The translations under genes and the position numbers were made by a program. This document shows positions 35,352 through 46,553 of a stretch of 64,000 bases of DNA, piece by piece. The DNA lies in assembly GCF_004664715.2 (NCBI RefSeq), contig NC_051073.1:58879879-58943878 (forward strand), in the 5' to 3' direction. This stretch comes from Peromyscus leucopus. Lineage: Eukaryota > Chordata > Mammalia > Rodentia > Cricetidae. Position 1 is the stretch's first letter. Each line of letters starts with the position of its first letter. The notes under the pieces were generated by a model, which was not told the origin of the DNA, did not search any database, and was given only the letters and a program-made list of their open reading frames with translations.

Positions 35352-37112
35352 TTGCTGGGAGCCGCAGGATTATGCAGCAGGGATTCAGCTGCCGTAGATA
35401 AAGGTCAACGGATCAGAACCAAGGGTCCCGTGTTGGAGCCCATTTAGATTTGCTAGTGCCTGTACCCATCCATTCTGCATAAAGAGGATGATTGGACCAC
35501 GAGCCTGAGTACAGGTGTCTGAGATGGTCTGCACTTGGCTGTGCTGGGGGGAGGTCTTTTGCTCCATCCCTGGGCATTCCTTTAAAAACCCTTTGGCAGA
35601 AACAGTCAGGGCATGATGGATTAGGATCCAGGCCCTCTTGAGGCTGTCCTGTATTTTCTACCTTTTTCTCTCCACTCTGTCCATCTAACTAATATTTCCC
35701 GCTGCTTCTACTCAAGAGTACTCTGGGGAAGTGTGGGGGTGGGGAATGGCCCTCCACAGTCCTGGTAGAGGACTAAGCCATCATGCAAGGCATGCTGGAG
35801 TTATTGAATGAATTGACTGTTTCTTGATGTAGATTTCTTGATGTAGAAGCCATTGCTTATTCCCATCTGTTACAATTTGGGATTCATTTCCCACAGTTTA
35901 CAAGTGTTTGATCATCTCCTGGGCACAATTTCCCCTGTGTGTGTTGGGGTATATTGATAACATCCCCTAGCTATATGTGAAAACAGTCAAAACTTATTTC
36001 CCACAACTGGCCTTTGTTCCTTTCTCCAATGTAGACATAGAGATCTGCCTTCCTGAAATTATCTTTATTGGCAGGCATTTGGTCAGGGTTAACTGTCTAG
36101 GAAAAAAACAGCTCATTTGAGACATTTCCAGACACATCAAGGACATAGAGTTATTACTTGTCTGAAAATGTTGATTCATAGCCATTTAGATAGAGGGAAA
36201 GCATGCCTTTGTTTTTACCTCACCTATAGATAAGAGTAGTGATGACCTAAACTAACCTCGCACTAAGAGATTCTTAACTCCTTGTACTTTTTTTCACCTC
36301 AGTTTATTAATGTAAGATTTTAACTTAAAGATTTATTGCTTGCATTTATCCTGAGAAAAGAATGGGAAAGTAAACTTTCCCTCAGACTGCTGAAGACCTA
36401 CATAGCCTGGGCCAGAGCAGCTAGAAGGTGCCAGGTTCTGTTTCTTGTCCAAATTAAGTTTAAATCCTCTCCTTTGTTCTACAGCCTAGGTGTAATCCTT
36501 AGATCTAAAAAAGTTCCCTTTAAACAACTGATTATGGTGAAAGTGCAATCACAGATCAAAAGCTGCACCTTTTTTCCCTACTGGTGCACAGGTTGCCTAG
36601 TAACCGAGGGCCAAGAAGAGTCTTTGGAGGCGCATAGAGAAAAAGACAGTTTTTACCTTATTCGTAACTTTTACTGATTATAGACTTTTAGCTTAATACC
36701 TAGCCACACTTAAGAACATAGATAAGCACTCAAATTCCTCTCTTAGATTTCTTTGTTGATTTAATCCCTAGTTACCTCACCAGAAAACTTCCGCCAGCCA
36801 CTCCCATTTTTATGCCGTAAATGAAAGATGACAGCTATTGCTCTGTATGTGAATCTTATCGGCCTTGGTGACCCTAAGAACTTCAAGCCTCGCTTGCATT
36901 GCCAAAACAAATTAGTTATAAATGTATATAAGCTGGTATCCTCACTGTAGAAGACTTTTTGTAGAACAGTAAAAAGACATGGCTAGAAAGAACACGGTGT
37001 GAGGAGATCCATTCCCCATCTCTGAGATCATAGTTCCTCCACTGATTGTAGCATCTCCCTTGGACCCTGAGAGAAAGGCCTTCATTATTTTGTCTCCCAC
37101 GTTTAGGATCCT
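35352..37112 (+). mobile_element. ERV-like insertion (rearranged), with 3' LTR-like part
   Basis: The left part starts 'tgttgctgggagccgcaggattatgcagc', an LTR-like start. The right part (36320-37112) contains a TATA-like 'tataaatgtatataagc' and 'gtaaaaagacatggctagaaagaacacgg', typical of an LTR promoter/R region. The middle (35.8-36.3 kb) has no intact frame. It interrupts an L1 that resumes on both sides. The structure is incomplete, the family is not named, and it has no coding capacity. Confidence 0.5.
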
Positions 37113-38342
37113 ATTTAGACAGTCATTACCTCTACCAGTATCTTGCAGTTCCTATTTCCTCATATAGTTTTGGAGTTTCAAGTCTTACAATCTTGGGTCT
37201 GTTTGGAGCTGATTTTACGCCCACTGAGTGAAAGGTGTCAAGTTTCAATATTCTGTGTATAGATATCCAGTTTCCCAAGCAGAGTGTATTAATGAGGCTG
37301 TCTTTCCCCTGGTGTGTGCTTTTGGTATCTGTTAAAAATTGTAACATAGGTATGTGGGTTTGTCTTTTTGTTTTCTATTTTATTCCCTCAGCCTGTGTTT
37401 CTGCTTTTATGGCAGTACCATACTGTTTTGGCTAATGTGGCTCTGCAGTATGTCTTGAAATCAAGTATCATACTTCTAGTTTTGGATTTTTTTTTTCATC
37501 GATTCATTTGTTCTTTGACGATTTCACACATGTATATAATGTATGGTGGTCACTCTCTACATCACACCCTCCATTATTTCATTCCCATCACTACAATGTT
37601 CCTTTCTCCTATCCTGCCAGTCTCTTCAATTCATGACTTTTGGTGTTTTGTGAGACATTTTGTTTAAGCAGGGCCTTCTGTGTGAACATTGGGTTGGAAT
37701 TACCCTTTGGAGCCTGGTGGGGTCACCAGTGAGCACCCAACTGGAGGCAATGGCCCTCCCTCTCCCTGAATCGATCAGTAGCAAGTATGTCCAGGCTGAA
37801 GGCTAGGGCCCCAGGGAGTCCCTTGTTCATCCAAACTGGTTTATGAGTCCTTCTTGTGCAGGTCCAGTGTGAGAATTCATAACTGTGTAGATTTAAGGTC
37901 ACAATGGCTGGGTCTTGCCCTTTTCCCTATCTTCTGTTTCTCACATCTTTTCCTCCTCTTCCAAACATTCCTGAAACTTAGGGGGTAGTTTAGGGATGAG
38001 CACTCAACCACCACCTACTCCGAGCAGTATGAGCCTCTGTATTGACTTTACTCAGTACAGTTCCACACTGATGACTTGAGGCTGCTTTGGCTCTTGAGGT
38101 CTTTATGCTTCTGCATCATTTTCAAATTGCCTTTTCTAATTCTGTGATGAATGTCACTGGTATTTTGGAGGACTACATTGAAGCCACAGATTGCTTATGG
38201 TAATATTGATTCTTTCAACCTAAGAACATGGAATGTTGTTCTGCCTTTCAGCATCTTTAGCTTTCTTCAGGGTTTGGTAATTTTTGTTTCCAAAATCTTT
38301 CACTTCAGCATTTTATTCTTAAGATGTGTGCACATATGCAAG

Positions 38343-38347
38343 AGTGT

Positions 38348-38394
<47 letters not shown>
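38343..38394. repeat. (GT)n microsatellite
   Basis: 'gagtgtgtgtgagtgtgtg...' of about 26 dinucleotides inside antisense L1 sequence. Confidence 0.95.
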
Positions 38395-38397
<3 letters not shown>

Positions 38398-38554
38398 AGG
38401 ATAGAGTTACTTCTGTGGTTTCTCAGCAAATTCATTGTCAGTATGTAGAAAACCAACTGATTGCCAGCTGAAGTGAGAAAACTTCATTTTAAACTATATG
38501 TGTATATACATATGTATTATATGTAATTTTAGATGATTCCTTATGACTTTTTCA

Positions 38555-40140
38555 AGCACTTTATTATTAAGTTCATTCGTTTATTTTACATCCCAATCAC
38601 AGTTTCCCTTCCCTCCTCTCCTCCCCACCTCCCCCGCTCCCAGCCATCCACTCCTCCTGTTTCTGTTCAGAAAGGGACAGGCCTCCCATGGGTGCAAAGT
38701 TGAGGTAGAACTAAGCTCCTCCCCTTGTATTGAGGTTGGGCAAGGCAACCAACCCAATATGAGGGCTAGGTTCCTGGAAGCCAGCCAAAGTGTTAGGGAC
38801 AGGCCCTGCTCCCACCACTAGGAGTCCCACAAGTATATCAAGCTACACAACTGTCACACATATGTAGAGGGCCTAGGTCAGTCCCATGCAGGCTCCCTAG
38901 CTGTCAGTCCAGAGTCTGTGAGCTCCTATGAGTCCAGGTTAGTTGTTTCTGTGGGTTTCTTTGGGGTGACCTTGACCCCCATGGCTAATACATTACTTCC
39001 TCCCTCTCTTCAGTAGGATTCCCTGAGCTCGGCCCAGCACTTGGCTGTGGATCTCTGCATCTGTTTCCATCGGTCACTGGAAGAAGGCTCTTGGATGACA
39101 ATTAGTCACTAATCTGATTACAGGAGGCCAGTTCAGGCACCCTCTCCACTATTGCCAGGAGTCTCAGCTGGGGTCATCCTTGTAGATTCGTAGCAGTTTG
39201 CCTTGCACCAGGTTTCTATCTGACCACAAAATGTGACCCCCCTCATCAAGATATCTTTCATTGCTCTCCCCCTCCATTCACCCCCTCAACATGATCCCTC
39301 ATGTTCCCATCCTTGCCGGTCCCTAGTCTACCCAGGAGATGTATTCTATGTCCCCTTCCCAGGGAAATCCATGCATCCCTGTCCCTCTTTGGGCCTTCCT
39401 TGTTACCTAGTCTCTCTGGGTCTGTGGATTGTAGCATGGTTATCATTTATTTTACAACTAATATCCACTTAAAAGTGAGTACATACTGTGTCTGGGTTAC
39501 CTCACTCAGGATTTTTTTTTCTAGTTCCATTCATTTGCCTTCAAATTTCCTGATGTCATTGTTTTTAACAGCTGAGTAATTCTCCATTGTGTAAATGTAC
39601 CATTTTCTTTATCTATTCCTTGGTTGAGGGGCATCTAGGTTGTTTCCAGGTTCTGGATATTACAAATAAAGCTGCTGTGAACATAGTTGAGCAAGTGTCC
39701 TTGTGGAATGATTGAGCATCCTTTGGGTATATGCCCAAGAGTGGTATAGCTGGGTCTTGTGGAAGATTAATTCTCAATTTTCTGAGAAACTGCCACACTG
39801 ACTTCCAAAGTGGCTGTACACGTTTGCACTGTCACCAGCAGTGGAGGAGGGTTCCCCTTGCTCCACATCCTCTCCAGCATGCACTATCACTTGTGGTTTT
39901 GAGCTTAACCATTCTGACAGGTGTAAGATGGAATCTGAGTCATTTTGATTTCCCTTTCCCTGATGACTAAGGATGTTGAACAATTCTTCAAGTGTCTCTC
40001 AGTCATTTGAGATTCTTCTGTTAAGAATTCTGTTTAGATCTGTAGCCCATTTTTAGTTGGATTATTTGGTTTTTTGATGTCTAGTTTCTTGAGTTCTTTG
40101 TATGTCTTGAAGATCAGTCCTCTGTTTTCAGACACTGTTA
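38555..40140 (-). repeat. L1 3' end and ORF2 C-terminus, antisense
   Basis: On the minus strand 39798-39613 encodes LRINLPQDPAIPLLGIYPKD, the conserved L1 ORF2 C-terminal motif. It is followed by stops and a 3' UTR extending to 38555 ('ttattttacatcccaatcacagtttccc' on plus). The ORF2 frame is broken, so the element is dead. Confidence 0.88.
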
Positions 40141-40995
40141 TTTTACCTCCTCCCTCTCCCAATTAACCACATTTCCTTGTTTTTCGCATTTCTCCCTTCA
40201 ACTCACTTGAGTCCTGTTACTTCCCTCTTTATCACCCCACACACCAGAATTCCTTTTTGCTTTCTTGGCTTCTATGGTTACTTCAAGTTAGAGACTCACA
40301 TCTGAAGATTTGAAGTAGGATCCACAGATAAATGTAATGTTTGTCTTTCCAGAACTGGAATATCTCACTCAGTGTAATGTTTTCTAGTACCATTGATTCA
40401 TCTGAAATGTCATGATTTCTTTCTTATTTACAGTTGCATAGTATTCCATAGTATATATGTACCACATTTGCATTAACTAGTTATCCTTTGAAGAACATTT
40501 AGGTTGTTTCGATTTCCTAACTATTGTGAATAGAGCAGTAATGAACACAACGGAGCAAATATCTGTGTAGTCGGATGCCAAGTCCTTTGGGCAAGAAGTG
40601 GTATGGCTGGGTCATGTGGTAAATTGATTTTTAGCTTTTGGAGGGTTCTCCACACTGATTTCCAGAGTGGCTGGACCAGCTTGCAACCCCACCAACAGTG
40701 AATAAGGGAGGAGAGTTCGCTTTTCCCCAGATCCCCCCAATATTTGTTGTCAGTTGTATTGTTGATCTTGGCCATTCTGATTAGGGTAAGATAAATCTTA
40801 AATTTGTTTTGATTTGCACTTCTCTAATTGCTAGTGATGACGAGCACTTCTTGAGATATTTCTTAGCCATTTTTATTTCTTCTCGTGAGAACTCTCTGTT
40901 CAGATCACAAGGCCATTTTTTGAATGGGTTGTTTGGTTTTTTTGTTTTCTTTATATATTCTGGGTATTAATCCTCTGTCAGATGTGTAGCTGGCA
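40141..40995 (-). repeat. Second L1 ORF2 fragment, antisense
   Basis: On the minus strand 40775-40521 encodes '...HCWWGCKLVQPLWKSVWR', then 'LKINLPHDPAIPLL', again the ORF2 C-terminal region. It is a separate copy that abuts the previous one in the same orientation. It is degraded. Confidence 0.87.
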
Positions 40996-41036
40996 AAGAG
41001 TGTCTCCATTCCATAGGCATCCTCTTCACACGGTTG

Positions 41037-41037
<1 letters not shown>

Positions 41038-41084
<47 letters not shown>
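41038..41084. repeat. (GT)n microsatellite
   Basis: About 23 GT units. A weak B1-like stretch follows (41105-41205: 'ggaagttcatgcctataatccc'). Confidence 0.93.
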
Positions 41085-41093
<9 letters not shown>

Positions 41094-41689
41094 ATACCTC
41101 AAGGAATAAAGCAGGGAGTGGAAGTTCATGCCTATAATCCCATCATTTAAGAGCAGAGGAGTCAGGACTGAGTTTGAGGCCATCATCTGACTCCTGGCTC
41201 CTCCCTACACATCCATCCAACTGTATCTGATGAAGCAGGTATCTCTTTTCATCATGATTAACACATACACAAAAGCATCTGATAACTAAAAGTATAGTAA
41301 ACATTTCTTAAATGAGACAATGAAATAAAGGAAAAAAGTTTCTGATACTCTTAAACCAAAAAGATTGTTTTAACAGAAACATTGATATAAGGTTCTCATA
41401 AATTTATTTCAATAGCAAAAAATAACAGGAAAGTAAGAATCAACGTTTTGGCCTGACTATTCTCTCCATATCACAAACACAGAGGCACTAGGGGGCTGGC
41501 GAGGGGCATTTTCCTGGCCTGGCAGTGTTAGCTTCCACTGCAGCCAATGTCTGACCTGACAGGCCACTTCTTCCCGGGGACAGCTCACTTTAAGAGTATT
41601 CCAATTATGTTCACAGAGGAACTGTGAAGGGAAAGAGCAAGTGACAGTAGTTTGTGGAATTTCATTTCTTACTATCTTACAGAATTCTG

Positions 41690-42166
41690 ATTTATTTGTG
41701 ATTTTTAAATTCTACTTCTGAAGCCTTTATTGGATGAAAAGGATCACATACTCTGTATAATGTTAATGTTAAGTTAAATACTGCCTGTGACTCCTGAGGT
41801 TACATCATGAGTCCCCGGAGGAATAAAAATGTCCCTGGGCAGGCAGCAGTTCTATTCCTTCATGTTTTACACAGATGAGGGCCCAAAGTGCTAAGTGCAT
41901 TTTTCAAGCATATTCTGAGACTGTTTAAAGCTCCAATAAATTATGAAAGGCAAATTCATAGACAGTCTGAGAGCGAGAATAGCTATTAAATCTGTGACCC
42001 TACAGGCTAGCTCGACCTTGGTATACATAGACCCCGACCACAGAACTGCTCATCTGAGTGCATCCCGACTAGAGAGCTGGTCCTCATGAAGCAGGCACAA
42101 GGGCAGTCTCTACGTTCTCGAAGTGAATATGTCTGCACCAGGCTGCCGGTTACCCGCACAGCACCA
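41690..42166 (-). other. POLQ: Probable POLQ 3' UTR with poly(A) signals
   Basis: Below the POLQ stop on the minus strand, AATAAA hexamers occur at 41726-41731 and 41691-41696 (TTTATT on plus), 436-476 bases after the stop. The tract between is unique sequence. A 3' UTR of about half a kilobase is plausible, but the cleavage site is inferred. Confidence 0.6.
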
Positions 42167-42280
42167 TCACACATCAAAGTCCTCCAGCTGTCCCCAGCTG
42201 GCACCTATTTTCACTTTCACTTTCAGCTTCACAGAAAGTTTTATTGCACATTCCATTTCATTCTTGACAATCTGAGCTAC
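42167..42280 (-). CDS. POLQ: POLQ terminal coding exon and stop
   Basis: On the minus strand, acceptor TTATTTTTAG is followed by 37 codons (VAQIVKNEMECAIKLSVKLK, then VKVKIGASWGQLEDFDV) and TGA at 42169-42167. This is the end of DNA polymerase theta, the family-A enzyme that extends annealed microhomologies in alternative end joining. The residues form the last helix and strand of the palm/fingers domain after motif C. The exon starts in phase 0, agreeing with the upstream exon. Confidence 0.96.
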   Translation of the reverse strand, partial: VAQIVKNEMECAIKLSVKLKVKVKIGASWGQLEDFDV

Positions 42281-42686
42281 CTAAAAATAAAGAAAAGAGG
42301 TTAATAAACTCCACCCAACCCCAGTTCACCCACTGAGAAAGGGATGAACCAGACTGGCACTCTGCATCCAGTGGTTTTAAATCCAGAAATGAACCAGGCA
42401 TGCAGACTGCCCTGCACTGATGAGCAGCTCCGAACTTGGAAACCCTCAGGGCAAGCCTGTAGACTCTTACTAACGTTTCCCCAGACAATCATCTCTGCGT
42501 CAGGAACCCCCTTACTCTCATAGACTGAGCATACTTATCTTTTCTCCCTGGATAAATGGATTCAACATTTATCTGGCCAGCCTATGCTAGAGAGGGTCCA
42601 AATTCCCTGTGCAGGGTAAAGGACCAGCCCTTCTGACCCCCGCCGTCTCCACTGCCTACAGAATGGACCATGCACAGCAAAAATAC

Positions 42687-42802
42687 CTGAACGACATCCT
42701 CTTCTGCCACTTCATATAAAAGCTCATCATGAAGTTGAAGGATAAAGAAGCCTCCTCTCATAGGACAAAACATCCCTTTAAGTTTTCTCTTTGGCAACAA
42801 TC
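42687..42802 (-). CDS. POLQ: POLQ coding exon with polymerase motif C
   Basis: It reads (G)LLPKRKLKGMFCPMRGGFF, then ILQLHDELLYEVAEEDVVQ, with donor CAG|GTATTT. LHDE is family-A motif C; its Asp-Glu corresponds to D2540/E2541 of the human enzyme, one of the two metal-binding catalytic sites. The first residues belong to theta-specific insert 3. The start is chosen at GGGGCAG|GA because it gives RTG-LLPKRK. A second AG six bases upstream (exon start 42808) is also in frame and would add two residues (Ala-Gly). The exon is 116 bases, starting with two bases of a codon. Confidence 0.95.
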
Positions 42803-43736
42803 CTGCCCCTAGAAAAACAGAAAACTATTTTGTTGTTTTGTTCTTAATTCTGAGACTATATTAAACACATAGGTTTTGGGACTGTCAGGAAAAGAACTAG
42901 TAGCTGGTGGCTACCTCGCCTCACCATCAGGTGAACTCAAATTCCTAGTAACTTCCTTGAGAAAGAAGGAATAAACAGGACATCAGGAGCTCATCCTAAG
43001 ACTTCTATAACCTGTTTCTCCTAAGCATCCAGCATTTTCTGTTTCCATGGAAACTCCTTCACCCTTGAGCGGCAGTTCTGGTGGCCTGGGGCCTGAGCAC
43101 TACTCCAGGGAACAGTCAATTCTTGTCAGGCCATGCTTTAGAAAGGGCTTCCCTGGTGCCTTGCTGTGGTTAGAAATGTCACGTGGCAGAATTTGTGTTT
43201 CCCTGATGGACTGTACTCTCTGGACAATTCCAAACCTAGGTCCACATGTGAACTTAGCACATTTGTGAGTACCATGAATTGTAGGTTAGAGTCTGTCTGT
43301 TTAATAGCCTGTGGCAATGTTCTGTATTTTTCAGTCAATTTGCAAAAGGTCAATGGCTAGTAAAATGGTGAAGCCACTGTCCTAGGCTTAACTACCTTTT
43401 CCTAACTAGCTGGGTCTAATGAAAGACAGTATCCCTCACAGTAACTGCCTCTACCAGTGTGCTCCCACACCAGTCCCTTCTTTCTGTCATACAGATTTCC
43501 TACTGACCCTTCAGGCCCAACAACAAGAGTCACCTTCCTCCAACATCTACTTCTGCCATAAAGTCCTTTACCCACCATTGGGTGTCTGCAGCCTGAGTTA
43601 GCTCAGAGGCGGCTGGAGAATGAAGACAGCAAAACCTACAGCTGCTTCCACCCAGGACTGCCAAGCTGTTTCTGTGCCAGTCTGGCTGAGATCTACCTGC
43701 CACCCAGTGCCCACTTACCACGGGAACAAGCTAGAT

Positions 43737-43953
43737 CAGTGGTTCTCAACCTGTGGGTCATGACCCCTCTGAGGTCAAATGATCCTTTCACAGGGGTCAC
43801 ATATCAGACAGTCTTCATAACGGATGTTTACATTAGGATTCATACAGTAGCAAAATTACAGTATGAAGTGGAAACAAAAATAACTATGGTTGGGGTCTCC
43901 ACAACACGAGGACCGTATTAAAGAGTGGCAGCGTTAGGAAGGTTGGACCACTG
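43737..43953. mobile_element. Non-autonomous hAT transposon (URR1-like), 217 bp
   Basis: The terminal inverted repeats are CAGTGGTTCTCAACC at the left and GGTTGGACCACTG at the right (imperfect). The body ('gggtcatgacccctctgaggtcaaatgatcctttcacagggg', 'cagtagcaaaattacag') matches the rodent URR1 family as I remember it. Flanking 8-mers AGCTAGAT (43729-43736) and GTCTAGAT (43954-43961) agree at six of eight bases, fitting the 8-bp hAT target duplication. It has no transposase. Confidence 0.88.
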
Positions 43954-45149
43954 GTCTAGATGCTCTGGTTTTTCTCCTTTCTGACCATAACTTTGTTCTC
44001 GCCACTTCCCCTGGTTCCCGGCTTCTGACCCAGAGTGCAGTGAGTTTCTTGTTCCTTGAGTCCTCTGCTTCATTGGGATCACTGTCCCTTGATCTCATGA
44101 TTTACAGCAGTCACTCAGCATGATGGCACCTTCAGTGACACCCCCACTTGACTGCCACCTAGTCTCAAAGGTGCCTGCTGTGAGTCCTGCTGACACTCTC
44201 TGCTGAGGAGTCACACACCTATTTTATTCAGTGACTGTATCTTTCTTAGAACATTTTACCTTTAACCCACAGGCTGTAAGCACCTACTTCTAATCTCTAT
44301 ACTAGTTGCTATAACCTACACAAATCTCTTCTGGAAGCAGCAAATTTCACCCTGAACTGCAGCTATTTATCTTTGCTGCCCAGGGCCAGCAGCTTATCTT
44401 GGCCCTGCATGCCCTAAACCTCAACTTTCTCCAAGGACGTTTTCAAACAAGGCTGTGGTCATGATTGAGGTCTCCTTAGCACTGACACGTGGTATTTAAA
44501 GTAGAAGTGCAGACATGTGACAGAAGAGGAAAAGCAAAGCTCTGCATAATTATTAGAGGAACAAATAACTTATCCAGGAAATAAAGGACTAGAACCTCTA
44601 AGTATCTCAAGAGTGAGAACAGCAACAAAAAAAGCAAAGAGAACAATATTAGCAAAAGACTGTATGTGGTAAGATCACCTCAGAGAGCAATGGGGTCACA
44701 GATAGGAACATCAGCAAGGTCCTAACTGTGCTCTTGGGCCACAGAGGATTCCGCATGTGCAAAGTCAGACGGACTTTCCTAACAGCACTCCAAGTGATTT
44801 TCCTGGGTTTGCCTTTTTGATCACCTCTCATAAATCAACAGCAAATCGACCAACCATCCTGGGCTAGGGCTCAAATCCCCACATCCTGGGAAACACATCA
44901 GCATCCTAACACTTGGAGCTTAGCATTGCAGACTTCACATTGGATGTCCAGAGACACAGGATATGTGACACAAAATGGTACAGAAGCAGGACTCCACCTT
45001 TTTGACAAGCCAGGCATTAAAGGGACTTGTAGAAATGCAAAATAAAGCAACTCATGATTAATTTTCTTCTGTCCCAAAAAGATGTACTTCTATGAAAACA
45101 TGTTACTTAGGTTAAAATATAAATAATGTGTTACTATTTTTAAGATCAA

Positions 45150-45287
45150 TTTGGGGGTATGTGTACAGGTGTCTGAGGAGGTCAGAGGTGAACCTCCTGA
45201 TGTGGGTGTCGGGAACCAAACTAAAGTCGTCCACAAGAGCAGTATGCACGCTTAACCTTTGAGACATCTCTTCAGCTCCCTCTTTTT
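45150..45287 (-). repeat. B2/B3-type SINE, antisense
   Basis: 'ttttaagatcaatttgggggtatgtgtacaggtg...agagcagtatgcacgcttaacctttgagacatctcttcagctccc' is a reversed, diverged B3/B2. Confidence 0.75.
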
Positions 45288-45299
45288 AGAAAGGTTTAT

Positions 45300-45303
<4 letters not shown>

Positions 45304-45333
<30 letters not shown>

Positions 45334-45473
45334 GTTTTTCGAGACAGGGTTTCTCTGTGTAGCTTTGCGCCTTTCCTGGATCTCGCTCTGTAGACCAGGC
45401 TGGCCTCGAACTCACAGAGATCAGCCTGCCTCTGCCTCCCGAGTGCTGGGATTAAAGGCCACCACCGCCCAGC
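45304..45473 (-). repeat. B1 SINE, antisense, with perfect 16-bp target duplication
   Basis: A poly-T run (45304-45332) is followed by 'tttttcgagacagggtttctctgtgtagctttgcgcctttcctgga...aactcacagagatcagcc...ctgggattaaaggcc'. AGAAAGGTTTATTCTT occurs at 45288-45303 and again at 45474-45489. The segment complementary to 'tccaggaaaggcgcaaagctac' is the cricetid-type B1 tail. Confidence 0.95.
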
Positions 45474-45522
45474 AGAAAGGTTTATTCTTAATTATATTAT
45501 TGTCTTAAAAAATGTTAAATCA

Positions 45523-45608
45523 GGGTTGGGGATTTAGCTCAGTGGTAGAGCGCTTGCCTAGCAAGTGCAAGGCCCTGGGTTTGGTTCTCAGCTCCGGAAA
45601 AAAAAAAT
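45523..45608 (+). repeat. ID SINE
   Basis: 'ggttggggatttagctcagtggtagagcgcttgcctagcaagtgcaaggccctgggtttggttctcagctccgg' plus an A tail is close to the ID consensus. Confidence 0.92.
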
Positions 45609-45846
45609 GTTAAAGCAAGCTTGAAAATTATCTAATTTCCAATTGGTAATTAGAGAGTATATAATCTATTTAAATAACAGTTCCTTGATATCATTAATAA
45701 TTTCTAAGAGTATAAAGGTATCCAGTACCAAAATATTTGAAGATTCTTAGAAATAATATATAAAATACTCCCTCCTGACACCCACTTTTCGGATGCAATC
45801 CTTTTCACCATGTCAGATGCAGCAAGGGCCTTGCTGACAGACAAAC

Positions 45847-46000
45847 CTGTTCGGCCATTCTGGAGCATGCTTTCCCGATGACCATGGGATTTGAAGGCTG
45901 AATGGAAGGACTCTAGTTGCTTCTGAATGTTAACTGTGGCTGTTTTGACTATATCAGCAGCTGATCCTTGAACTGTTGTGTTGATGGCCTGACGTTCAGC
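45847..46000 (-). CDS. POLQ: POLQ coding exon (palm helix and start of insert 3)
   Basis: The acceptor is TTTTTTTTAG|GCT and the donor ACAG|GTTTGT. It reads AERQAINTTVQGSAADIVKT, ATVNIQKQLESFHSAFKSHG, HRESMLQNGRT(G). 'ERQAINTTVQGSAADIVK' is the strongly conserved family-A motif between motifs B and C. The following FHSAFKSHGHRESMLQNG is theta insert 3, absent from bacterial Pol I. The exon is 154 bases, starting in phase 0 and ending one base into a Gly codon. Confidence 0.96.
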
Positions 46001-46522
46001 CTAAAAAAAACAATTACAGGCGCTTAATGATATGTGTCAACATGGTCTCACATTTGGCCTCAGTATCCACAGATCAGTGGGTCTAGAAGCAGCCAGAAGT
46101 CTAGACTGAGATGTGACCTAGGACATCAACAGGTAGGCCTCATCCTACAAATAACAAGCCTCAGCCTTCCCTTCTGGGCCATCCTCATGAGACTAGACTG
46201 AGCATTAGGTTGGATTCTTTTGGTTTAAAAATAAATCTTCAGTGTTCGGTTAGGATCCCCTAGCTGGACTGCACTTAGAAAGCTTCCAATAGCTCAAATT
46301 TAGTTTATTCTACAACAGCTAAAGCTCTGAGGTATGTTTACAAACTTCACTCTAAATGAAAGAAATCTAAAGATTTCTTCCTAAAAATACTCTTAATGTT
46401 AAACAGACATAAGATATTCTTTGTAGTGCCCGTTGGGCATTCCCATACCAATGGCTCCCTAGTCCCACACAAAATTTAGCCAGCAGGTCTGAAGCCCTCT
46501 AACAGGAACCAAAGGTTTTCAC

Positions 46523-46553
46523 GGGGGGGGGGGGGGGGGGGGGGAGGGGGGGG
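46523..46553. repeat. Poly-G tract (22 G, A, 8 G)
   Basis: A homopolymer run in an intron of POLQ. Its length is prone to error in most sequencing chemistries. Confidence 0.95.

Larger units (their letters stand above)
33985..38340 (-). repeat. Old L1, antisense, split by an LTR-like element and an ERV block
   Basis: L1-like segments lie at 33985-34545, 34986-35350 and 37113-38330. Plus-strand signatures are 'ccctttggatatgtgcccaaag', 'cattgaacatttctttcacatac' and 'ctttatggcagtaccatactgttttggc'. A further L1 3'-UTR-like stretch lies at about 37490-38090. The sequence before the 35.35-37.11 kb block continues logically after it, so that block is an insertion. Confidence 0.68.
42803..45846 (-). 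other. POLQ: POLQ intron (3.0 kb)
   Basis: It contains the hAT element at 43737-43953 and SINEs at 45.15-45.61 kb (listed separately). The stretches 42830-43700 and 43960-45140 are unique DNA with no recognised exon. Confidence 0.75.

Noticed and set aside
39613..40775. Minus-strand frames with DPAIPLL motifs
   Set aside because: They are real L1 ORF2 remnants but short and broken, so they are annotated as repeats and not as genes.
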